DNA from: Bacteroidales bacterium UBA1217
Lineage (GTDB): Bacteria; Bacteroidota; Bacteroidia; Bacteroidales; P3
Assembly (NCBI GenBank): GCA_002309335.1
Contig: DBXH01000038.1
Coordinates: forward strand, 41,885-50,361
Reading direction: 5' to 3'
DNA: 8,477 nt
The notes under the pieces are model-generated. The model had not been told where the DNA came from. It did no database searches and saw only the letters and a program-made list of their open reading frames with translations. The number at the start of each line of letters is the position of its first letter. Position 1 is the first letter of the stretch. Of this stretch, positions 1 to 5,824 are shown piece by piece. The translations under genes and the position numbers were made by a program.

Positions 1-19
1 AGTCTCGTCCGGACCGCCA
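1..19 (+). tRNA. 3' end of a tRNA, probably tRNA-Asp (partial)
   Basis: The window opens inside a tRNA. Bases 1-3 fit the end of the T-loop, 4-8 the 3' side of the T-stem, 9-15 (CCGGACC) the 3' side of the acceptor stem, G16 the discriminator, and 17-19 an encoded CCA. A G discriminator with this T-arm and acceptor pattern resembles bacterial tRNA-Asp. The anticodon is outside the window, so the amino acid is inferred. An intrinsic terminator follows directly. Confidence 0.75.
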
Positions 20-26
20 AACAAAG

Positions 27-52
27 AAGCTCTCAAGTTGAGAGCTTTTTTT
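27..52 (+). terminator. Intrinsic terminator after the tRNA
   Basis: AAGCTCTC (27-34) and GAGAGCTT (40-47) form a perfect 8-bp stem around a 5-nt loop, and a T-run extends to 52. It lies 8 bases beyond the tRNA CCA and would end that transcript before the tmRNA gene. Confidence 0.85.
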
Positions 53-109
53 ATGTACAGATTCATCCTTTTCTCGGAATTCCAAATTCAAAATTAGGAT
101 TTACTAATT

Positions 110-503
110 GGGGTTGACTGGTTTTGACAGCAAGGTTAATGGATTTGTAAGCAAGCAGGCTCACGCATCAGCAGCCTTGAAAACCGATGCAGAACAATAA
201 TTGGCGAAAATAACTACGCTCTTGCTGCATAACCGAAGCATAGTAGGTTAGCTTAATCCGCGCAAAAGTTGCGTGGACAAGACATCTCCCACAGGCCCCG
301 ACCGTCGGCGTGTGACACGGAGGTGCTCAGAAAGACGGGATAGCTGGCATAAGGCCCCGAAATGCCGGTGAAACTTTAGGGGATAAGGGTGGCCTTGGGT
401 GTCCGCGTCCGGAGCCGCCTCGAAAACCAATCACGGAATAAGCTTGTAGAAAGCACGTCAGTTACTTGTATGGACGGCGGTTCGACTCCGCCCAACTCCA
501 CTA
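110..503 (+). ncRNA. ssrA: Transfer-messenger RNA (tmRNA, ssrA)
   Basis: tmRNA with SmpB frees ribosomes stalled on mRNAs that lack a stop codon and tags the unfinished protein for proteolysis. The tRNA-like half is clear. GGGGTTG (110-116) pairs with CAACTCC (493-499), and G112 opposite T497 gives the G3-U70 wobble recognised by alanyl-tRNA synthetase. The T-stem GGCGG (476-480)/CCGCC (488-492) encloses the loop TTCGACT. The tag frame lies at 203-232. A hairpin CCGCGC (258-263)/GCGTGG (271-276) fits the pseudoknot region; I did not resolve all the pseudoknots. The discriminator is A500, followed by CTA (501-503) rather than CCA, so the 3' end would need CCA addition. I see no full-match promoter directly upstream. 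Confidence 0.97.
203..232 (+). other. tmRNA proteolysis-tag reading frame (GENNYALAA)
   Basis: This is the mRNA-like segment of the tmRNA. Starting at the resume codon GGC (203-205), it reads G-E-N-N-Y-A-L-A-A and ends with TAA at 230-232. With the alanine carried by the tmRNA itself, the appended tag would be AGENNYALAA. The ALAA end is the usual protease-recognition terminus, and the GENNYALAA form is typical of Bacteroides and Porphyromonas relatives. Confidence 0.95.
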
Positions 504-535
504 AAAAAAAGAGACCATCAAGGTCTCTTTTTTTT
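503..535. terminator. Bidirectional terminator between tmRNA and lipoprotein gene
   Basis: AAGAGACC (509-516) and GGTCTCTT (522-529) form an 8-bp stem with loop ATCAA. An A-run (503-510) precedes it and a T-run follows to 535, so it has a U-tract in both directions. It would end the tmRNA on the + strand and the PPTase-lipoprotein transcript on the - strand. Confidence 0.88.
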
Positions 536-554
536 GTTGTTTGTTGCAAAGAAA

Positions 555-1028
555 TTACTCTTCCTGGTGCTCTTGTTCTTGTACTTTTTCTTTGGCCATT
601 TCGAGGGTCGACATACACATATTGATGATGAACTCGTCGCGACTGACTTTAATGCTTCCGGAGTGGTATGCATCATTTGCGAACTGGACAATGCTGAACA
701 TCGCCTCGCAGTCCCTATCGAGAAGCATATCGCTGTTCAGGTAGGTCCGCGGCTTGTCGGTCTTGTTGTCGAAGTAGACGAACTCGTCCTGGTGCATAAC
801 ACCGTCGGGCCGTGTACAGCTTACGTAGAGTATGCACAGGGAGTCGTTGATGAACGTCGTTTTGGTTGATGGCTGTGCGTTTTCGCCGTAGAGTTGGACC
901 ATACGTGTCGTTGCTGCTTGTATGGCAGCATCTTCCAATGCAGAGGATTCGTCGGCAGGGGCTGTCTTGTTGCCGCAGGCGCTGATTAAAAGGAATGCTG
1001 CAATAATTGGTAAATAAAGATGTTTCAA
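555..1028 (-). CDS. Putative lipoprotein of unknown function, TTG start
   Basis: A 157-residue protein that I do not recognise. Residues 1-18 are a lipoprotein signal: a short basic start (MKH), a hydrophobic stretch, and a lipobox ISAC with C18 as the lipidation site. The mature part is soluble and mixed alpha/beta in appearance, with cysteines at 65, 71, 107 and 138, and a Glu/Gln-rich, charged C-terminus (about 143-157). The start codon is TTG; no in-frame ATG lies nearby, and this start gives a complete signal peptide, which is why I accept it. It begins 7 nt after the stop of the phosphopantetheinyl transferase gene, so co-transcription and perhaps translational coupling are likely. A terminator follows at 503-535. 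Envelope location is inferred from the signal; the job is unknown. Confidence 0.8.
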   Translation of the reverse strand: MKHLYLPIIAAFLLISACGNKTAPADESSALEDAAIQAATTRMVQLYGENAQPSTKTTFINDSLCILYVSCTRPDGVMHQDEFVYFDNKTDKPRTYLNSDMLLDRDCEAMFSIVQFANDAYHSGSIKVSRDEFIINMCMSTLEMAKEKVQEQEHQEE

Positions 1029-1035
1029 ATTTCTA

Positions 1036-1686
1036 TTATTTTTGGGCGATTGATAAAAAGAATGATTTGCCGTTGGCGATAGTCACTTCCAGTGTGTCGA
1101 TGTTGCACCCGGACGAGACCGCATCAGTTTCGGTCGATTTTAAGTGGTCTATCAGAATGCCTGTACCGGTCCATTTGAACCAGGCTTCTTTGCGTGTCCA
1201 CAGTTTGGCAAAGGTGTCCTGAGGCTCCTGCGACGAAAGAATTTCAGTCTGTTCTTCTTCGTTGAATGCTCGTTGCAGCAGGCTGTCGCTGAACTTACGC
1301 CTTCCTTCAACGTCGATGCCGACCTCGAGGTTGCTGACTCCTACTGCCACAGCATCGTTGCAATGGCTTATGTTGAAATGCACTCCGTCGTGGTTGGTGA
1401 TATAGGGCTTGCCGTGCTCGCCGAAGGCCCAGAGTAGTGGCTCTGAATCGGGAGCTATCAGCTTGCTCGGAAACTCTTTGACAACGGTTCCGGCGCTTTC
1501 GATTTCGGCTTGGTTGTGCCCGATTGCATAGCTGAGCATAATGTAAGCAACGACCTGTTCGCAGCGGTGGCGGTGGTTTTTGATGTTGGCCACTATTTGT
1601 TGCTGTTGCTGCGGCAGGTTGGGCAGAATGCCGTTGATGCATTCTTCGCTCACTGAATCGGGATTGCGGAAATAATAGACTATCAT
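1036..1686 (-). CDS. 4'-phosphopantetheinyl transferase, Sfp/AcpT-like
   Basis: A 216-residue cytoplasmic enzyme expected to move the phosphopantetheine arm from coenzyme A onto a serine of acyl or peptidyl carrier proteins. The family motifs appear in order: GKPYI (92-96), FNISHC (104-109), VGIDVEG (122-128) with D125 and E127 as likely Mg2+ ligands, and WTRKEAWFK (163-171) with E167 as third ligand and K166/K171 at the CoA site. Length and architecture suit the Sfp class, not the shorter AcpS class. No carrier protein, fatty-acid or NRPS/PKS gene lies in the window, so the substrate is unknown. A CAG/CAA run encodes Q26-Q30. The ATG lies 10 nt after a terminator-like hairpin (1697-1723), and I see no clear promoter in the gap. 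The lipoprotein gene follows after 7 nt. Confidence 0.93.
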   Translation of the reverse strand: MIVYYFRNPDSVSEECINGILPNLPQQQQQIVANIKNHRHRCEQVVAYIMLSYAIGHNQAEIESAGTVVKEFPSKLIAPDSEPLLWAFGEHGKPYITNHDGVHFNISHCNDAVAVGVSNLEVGIDVEGRRKFSDSLLQRAFNEEEQTEILSSQEPQDTFAKLWTRKEAWFKWTGTGILIDHLKSTETDAVSSGCNIDTLEVTIANGKSFFLSIAQK

Positions 1687-1693
1687 ACAGTGT

Positions 1694-1723
1694 AAAAAGA
1701 GGGTGCCGAAGCGACACCCTCTT
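1694..1723 (-). terminator. Intrinsic terminator after the POT transporter gene
   Basis: On the minus strand AAGAGGGTG (1723-1715) pairs with CACCCTCTT (1705-1697), closed by a small extra stem and loop, and the Ts continue to 1694. It lies 20 nt after the transporter stop codon. It also sits only 10 nt before the ATG of the next minus-strand gene, so it could act as an attenuator for that gene. Confidence 0.85.
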
Positions 1724-1743
1724 GTTTGATTTTTTTCAACTTC

Positions 1744-3306
1744 TTATTGCGTCACTCTTTCAAGCCATTTGACCATACAGAGCATCACGATCATCGACAG
1801 TAGGCAGACGCCCATAAAGACGCTCCAGCAGATCCAGATCGGGAAGTTGGTGTACATCAGAGGTCCAATCCAGAGCAGGCCGTTGCCAACTGCGGTGGCA
1901 CCAAGCCACAGACCCTGGCAGAGACCAAGCAGGTTCTTGGGAGCCACTTTCGAAACGAAGCTCAATCCAAGAGGACTGATGAACAGCTCTGCGACGGTCA
2001 TAAAGAAGTAGTAAACGATGAGTACCCAAGGACCGGCTTTCAGACCGGCTGCGGTTGTTGCATCAAGTTTGGTGAACTCTTCGGCCGAAGGATAACCCTG
2101 AGTGTTGCAGAACAATGTCATAAAGAGATATGCGATAGCGGCGATACCCATACCGATGGCAATCTTGCGCGGTGTGGAGAACTTACGACCCCACTTGGTG
2201 CCGAACAGCCACATAATCGGGAAGGTCAGCAAGCAAACAAAGAACGGGTTGACAGCCTGCCATACCTCTGGCGGGAAGAGCGAGGTGTTGACGAAGTCAC
2301 GTGCAAAGAGCGACATCGATGTTCCGTTCTGATGGAACGACCACCAGAAGAAGACTGCGATAACGAGTACTGCGAAGAGGGCATAGATACGCTGTTTGAG
2401 CTCCTTGGCCATAGCCAGTTTCTCTTCTGCGGTGTATTCCACGCTTTCGGTAGCGGATTTCTTGGCAGGTGTGGGGAATTTCTTCTTGCTGGCCACGAAG
2501 ATGAGCAGCGAGATGATCATAGCTGCAACAGAGGCGATGAACGAATAGTGAACGCCGGTGTTGAAGACGTTGAGGTAGTTCTGGCACATTTCCTGAGCTG
2601 CTGCGGTATCGGTCGGCAGCGCTATGTGCATATTGGCGAAGAGTTCAGTAGCCTTTGCAATTGCATCGGGTGCCATAGCGGCACCTACGGTCAGGTATTC
2701 GTGGCACAGGGCGGGAAGGTCTGCATTGTACTGGAAGCCGTTTACACCAAGCCACCAGCTGCGGAGCAGAGGAGCTACGAAAGGAGCGATAAGACCTCCG
2801 ATGTTGATGAACATATAGAAAATCTGGAAGCCCGGGTCGCGTTTGCTCTTTGCTTCGGCAAGAGCTTCGGGACTTATCTTTGCTGCTTCAGCCTCGAAAT
2901 TGTCGTACATCTGTCCGACGATAGCCTGCAGGTTGCCTTTGAAAAGGCCGTTACCGAAGGCAATCATAAGCAGAGCGAAGCAGGTCAAAGGCAGAAGCCA
3001 GTTGATGTTGCCTGCGGTGGCTAGGATGGGTATGGCGAGGATGATGTATCCGCAAGCCATAACCAATAGACCTGACTGAATGGTTGTTTTGTAGTTCTGT
3101 GTGCGGTCGGCTATAATACCGCCCACCAAGCTCAGGATATAAATGCCGCAGTAGAATGCGGAATAGATACCCGTAGCAACGCTGTTGCTCAAACCAAACT
3201 TTGAGCAGAGGAACAGAACCAGAACCGCATTCATAATATAGTAGCCAAAACGCTCTCCCATATTACTCAAGGCGGCTGCAATTAGTCCTTTAGGATGTCC
3301 TTTCAT
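1744..3306 (-). CDS. POT/PTR2-family peptide MFS transporter
   Basis: A 520-residue inner-membrane secondary transporter, expected to import di- and tripeptides. Family signatures are GERFGYY in TM1 (17-23), GNGLFKGN (118-125), the PTR2-like FYMFINIGG (163-171), SFHQNGTSMSLFA (323-335) and TVAELFISPLGLSFV (437-451). I count about 12 hydrophobic helices. The TM6-TM7 linker (about 273-306) is charged and Lys-rich and lacks the extra helix pair common in bacterial POTs. A loop of about 70 residues (182-252) lies between TM5 and TM6, on the periplasmic side. The usual ExxER of TM1 reads NMGER, so the first Glu is replaced by N15; coupling may differ, though I recall this as a form common in Bacteroidota. 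The gene appears to be transcribed alone, from a promoter near 3377 to the terminator at 1694-1723. Confidence 0.95.
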   Translation of the reverse strand: MKGHPKGLIAAALSNMGERFGYYIMNAVLVLFLCSKFGLSNSVATGIYSAFYCGIYILSLVGGIIADRTQNYKTTIQSGLLVMACGYIILAIPILATAGNINWLLPLTCFALLMIAFGNGLFKGNLQAIVGQMYDNFEAEAAKISPEALAEAKSKRDPGFQIFYMFINIGGLIAPFVAPLLRSWWLGVNGFQYNADLPALCHEYLTVGAAMAPDAIAKATELFANMHIALPTDTAAAQEMCQNYLNVFNTGVHYSFIASVAAMIISLLIFVASKKKFPTPAKKSATESVEYTAEEKLAMAKELKQRIYALFAVLVIAVFFWWSFHQNGTSMSLFARDFVNTSLFPPEVWQAVNPFFVCLLTFPIMWLFGTKWGRKFSTPRKIAIGMGIAAIAYLFMTLFCNTQGYPSAEEFTKLDATTAAGLKAGPWVLIVYYFFMTVAELFISPLGLSFVSKVAPKNLLGLCQGLWLGATAVGNGLLWIGPLMYTNFPIWICWSVFMGVCLLSMIVMLCMVKWLERVTQ

Positions 3307-3376
3307 AATTGTGATGTTTTTGATTAATAATATTTTAGTTTGATTTTAATTGTTTTTCGGAAATCAAATAATTGTG

Positions 3377-3384
3377 CAAATTTA
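3377..3384 (-). promoter_or_regulatory. Bacteroidota -7 element for the POT transporter
   Basis: On the minus strand this reads TAAATTTG, an exact match to TAnnTTTG. An A-run lies upstream of it. No good TTTG sits at the expected -33 distance. Transcription would start near 3370, giving a leader of about 65 nt. The surrounding bases closely resemble the block at 6638-6660. Confidence 0.6.
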
Positions 3385-3426
3385 CGAATTTTTTTGAAAT
3401 AGGAACGATATTTATTGAATATTTTG

Positions 3427-3434
3427 TATTTTTG
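3427..3434 (+). promoter_or_regulatory. Bacteroidota -7 element for the TsaC gene
   Basis: TATTTTTG matches TAnnTTTG exactly and is followed by C. It ends 13 nt before the ATG at 3448, so the leader would be only a few bases long. Its place also argues against the in-frame TTG at 3415, which lies upstream of it. No clear -33 TTTG is seen at the usual spacing. Confidence 0.6.
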
Positions 3435-3447
3435 CAAACAAATAGTA

Positions 3448-4029
3448 ATGGATATGTTGTCACAAATGTCTGTGATTCTTGATACTGTAAAAGCCCTTGC
3501 TCAAGGCGAAACGATTCTCTATCCCACCGACACCATCTGGGGGCTCGGTTGTGATGCCACCAATGCTGATGCTGTAGATAAGATATATGCACTCAAGCAG
3601 CGCGACCATAGCAAAAGTATGCTGATCCTTTGTGCCGATATCGAGATGGTATGCCGCTATGTGTCTCCTGTCGGCAACGATGTGCGGGATCTTCTGCTAT
3701 ATGAGGAGCGGCCGACTACGGTCATTATGCCGCTGAAGGAGAGTTTGCTGGCCGGCAATCTTTCTGCTGCCGACGGCACGATAGGGGTGAGAATACCGCA
3801 GATGGACTTCTGCCAGCAGCTGTTGCGTTGTTTCGGCAAGCCTGTTGTCAGCACGTCGGCCAATTTCTCCGGTCAGCCGTCGCCGGCATCGTATGACGAT
3901 ATTGACCCGGAACTGATAAATAAGGTCGGCTTTGCAGTCCCACGGTCGATGGAGGAGCACACTGGTGGCCGCTCGTCACGGATACTCAAAGTCGGTTCTG
4001 ATGGAGATGTGACAGTTTTGCGCAAATGA
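3448..4029 (+). CDS. tsaC: L-threonylcarbamoyladenylate synthase (TsaC/YrdC type)
   Basis: A 193-residue cytoplasmic enzyme that makes threonylcarbamoyl-AMP from threonine, bicarbonate and ATP, the first step of t6A modification at position 37 of ANN-decoding tRNAs. Visible motifs are YPTDTIWGLGCDA (25-37), the KQR loop (50-52) followed by KSM (56-58), RPTTVI (88-93), VRIP (114-117) and STSANFSG (135-142). The length matches the single-domain TsaC form; the extra Sua5 C-terminal domain is absent. I chose ATG 3448; ATG 3454 is also possible. The longer frame from TTG 3415 is unlikely because it begins upstream of the -7 element. The transferase partners TsaB, TsaD and TsaE are not in the window. 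The gene stands alone, divergent from the transporter and convergent with the peptidase. Confidence 0.95.
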   Translation: MDMLSQMSVILDTVKALAQGETILYPTDTIWGLGCDATNADAVDKIYALKQRDHSKSMLILCADIEMVCRYVSPVGNDVRDLLLYEERPTTVIMPLKESLLAGNLSAADGTIGVRIPQMDFCQQLLRCFGKPVVSTSANFSGQPSPASYDDIDPELINKVGFAVPRSMEEHTGGRSSRILKVGSDGDVTVLRK

Positions 4030-4031
4030 AA

Positions 4032-4064
4032 ACTGGGGTGGTACATTGTACTGCCCCAGTCTTA
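4032..4064. terminator. Shared hairpin terminator between TsaC and the peptidase
   Basis: ACTGGGG (4032-4038) pairs with CCCCAGT (4054-4060). The stem continues through two G-U wobbles into GTAC/GTAC around a 3-nt loop. The U-tract is weak on the + strand (CTTATT) and somewhat better on the - strand (TTTTCATTT). It lies between convergent genes and probably serves both. Confidence 0.65.
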
Positions 4065-4084
4065 TTATCGTGTTGAGTGTGTTG

Positions 4085-5800
4085 TTATTTGTTTAGTTTA
4101 ATTTGTTTTGCCGATGTGGGTTTGGTTGCGGGACGAAATCTCTCAAACTCGGCAGGCTTGTCAATACCCAAAACCTTCGTTCCTTGTTCGTAGCGTATGT
4201 CGAGCGGGATGTTGGCTTTTTCGATAGCTTTAAGATCTTTGGCCAGTTCGGGACGGACCTTGCCGTTCTTCTCGGCATAGCTCTTTGCTGCGTTGTAGTC
4301 ACCGTCGCCTTCGGTTTTGATAACCAAGGCTGCCCAGCCTTCAAGTGCCTCACGCATCTTCTTTTTGTTTACAACATATCTACCATCTTTGTCGCGCGAG
4401 AAGGCACCCTTGTCCTGCATATAGTTGAAGCACATTATATTGGCAATGCCGTGTGCTTCGGTGGCACCGAAACGCACGCTGCGCAGCAGTCCTGCAAGAT
4501 AGGTTACGTAGGCGTCCTCGACGGTGATGTCCTTTATCTCGCCCTTCTCGATTAGGGTCTGGACGATATAGAGTCCGCAGATGTCGGCCTTAGCCTCTTC
4601 CCAAGCGCTGTACTGGTTCTGGAGGGCTTTGCGGACGTTGCCTTTGCCTGTGATGGTGTTCTTGATTCCAAGGCCGTGAGCCACCTCGTGGTAGCAGACG
4701 TTGCTGAAGAAAGCATCGAACTTGATGTTTTTCAGCTGATCTTTGCTTATCATAAGGTTGGCGATGGGAACAAGTATGTTTTCGAACTTGGCCTGCATAG
4801 CGTTCTTCAGCTGCAGACGGCGGCTGCCTTTCTCCAGCTGCACTTTCTCGTCGTTGGGCAGGTTGATGGCAATGGTTTTGCTACCGGCATTGCAGTCGCC
4901 GGCATAGTAGATTACGTCATAAACGTTGAGGTCGCTTTCTGTGCCGGGCACCTCCTTTTTGTATTTCGGGTCGCAGGGCAGTTGCTTCTGCAGGTCGGGC
5001 AGCATAGCGGTGAAACGAGCCAAATCTTTGCTCCATTTTTCATCTTTTATAAGTACAAATGCTTCGTGGGCGGTCTTGTAGCCGAACAGAGCATCCTCAT
5101 AGTTCTCAATGGGACCGAAGACAAAGTCGAGGCGGCTGTCTTTCATATCCATCCAAGCCATATCGCTTTCAAAGTAATCGTCTGTGCGCAGAGCTTCACG
5201 GCGGAGTTCGAGGTATTTCCTTAATCCTTCATTCTCGGCAAGTTCGATGGCTTTTTCAAGCAGCTCGTCCACTTTCTTGAGCTGGCGTGCGTAGGCTTTG
5301 TGATAAGGTATTACGACAAGGTTGCCCGATTCGTCGCGTTCCAGTATGGTATACTGGCTGGTCTTTTCGGGGTCTTTCAGTTTCTCAAATTCCTCTTTGG
5401 TCATATCCTTCGGATAGAAGTTGGCTCCGGCGGGTTTGGCTCCGAAACCTGGTATGAATGGTTTCTCGGCGTTCAGACGATCCCAGGCACCATATTGTAT
5501 TTCGGCAAACTGGCGCATATAAGGGTCTTTAAGGTCTCTTAACATTTTGCGGTTTTCACGACCGAAAGCCTGCTCCCAATAGATTTCGTCCATAACGTTG
5601 GCTATCTGGATAAAGATGCCCACCAGTTCGGCCTCGTTCTTACTGAGTTGGTTGATGTCATATTTCAGCGCGAAAGGAGCATATTGCTCAACCTTCTTTT
5701 TCATATCATTCGTTTCCACGTTTATTTGCTGTGCTTTGACTGTGCCTGCACCAATTGTCAGAAGTGCAAACGACATAAGGGTTAATGCTATTCTTTTCAT
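4085..5800 (-). CDS. Exported M49-like (dipeptidyl-peptidase III-related) zinc metallopeptidase
   Basis: A 571-residue protein with a Sec signal peptide (1-23; likely cut after VKA, before Q24), so it is probably periplasmic or surface-located. HEVAH (371-375) supplies two zinc ligands (H371, H375) and the catalytic E372. EEAKAD (401-406) matches the M49 EExxAE/D motif, with E402 as likely third ligand. TEAH (447-450) recalls the conserved active-site histidine region of DPP III. Classic DPP III has a six-residue HExxGH motif and a longer gap to the Glu; here the motif is HExxH and the gap is short, placing it in a divergent branch. The N-terminal half is helical, charged and without a domain I recognise. 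The likely role is peptide or small-amide hydrolysis; the substrate is unknown. It follows the PHP phosphatase gene after 24 bp with no clear promoter of its own, so the two are probably co-transcribed. Confidence 0.85.
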   Translation of the reverse strand: MKRIALTLMSFALLTIGAGTVKAQQINVETNDMKKKVEQYAPFALKYDINQLSKNEAELVGIFIQIANVMDEIYWEQAFGRENRKMLRDLKDPYMRQFAEIQYGAWDRLNAEKPFIPGFGAKPAGANFYPKDMTKEEFEKLKDPEKTSQYTILERDESGNLVVIPYHKAYARQLKKVDELLEKAIELAENEGLRKYLELRREALRTDDYFESDMAWMDMKDSRLDFVFGPIENYEDALFGYKTAHEAFVLIKDEKWSKDLARFTAMLPDLQKQLPCDPKYKKEVPGTESDLNVYDVIYYAGDCNAGSKTIAINLPNDEKVQLEKGSRRLQLKNAMQAKFENILVPIANLMISKDQLKNIKFDAFFSNVCYHEVAHGLGIKNTITGKGNVRKALQNQYSAWEEAKADICGLYIVQTLIEKGEIKDITVEDAYVTYLAGLLRSVRFGATEAHGIANIMCFNYMQDKGAFSRDKDGRYVVNKKKMREALEGWAALVIKTEGDGDYNAAKSYAEKNGKVRPELAKDLKAIEKANIPLDIRYEQGTKVLGIDKPAEFERFRPATKPTSAKQIKLNK

Positions 5801-5824
5801 TATTATTGAGGGTTTTAATTAAAT

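Noticed and set aside
95..102. TAGGATTT as a tmRNA promoter element
   Set aside because: It does not match TAnnTTTG exactly and no -33 TTTG is present; the mature 5' end is made by processing, so the start site cannot be placed from it.
376..625. Open frames on both strands across the tmRNA 3' half and terminator
   Set aside because: They overlap the tRNA-like domain and terminator and encode no recognisable protein.
1307..1717. 136-codon minus-strand frame overlapping the PPTase
   Set aside because: Same strand, other frame; Arg-rich out-of-frame translation running through the terminator, while the PPTase frame has all the catalytic motifs.
1726..1737. TTGA-T-run-TCAA as a second terminator after the transporter
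   Set aside because: Only four base pairs; the GC-rich hairpin at 1697-1723 explains termination better.
2332..3024. 230-codon + strand frame opposite the POT transporter
   Set aside because: Antisense to a gene with clear family motifs; the translation resembles no known protein and arises from codon bias.
3415..3447. In-frame TTG start extending the TsaC gene by 11 codons
   Set aside because: It lies upstream of the -7 element TATTTTTG, and the extra residues are not typical of the family; ATG 3448 leaves the usual distance to YPTDT.
4676..5224. 182-codon + strand frame opposite the metallopeptidase
   Set aside because: Antisense shadow of the peptidase coding sequence with no independent evidence.
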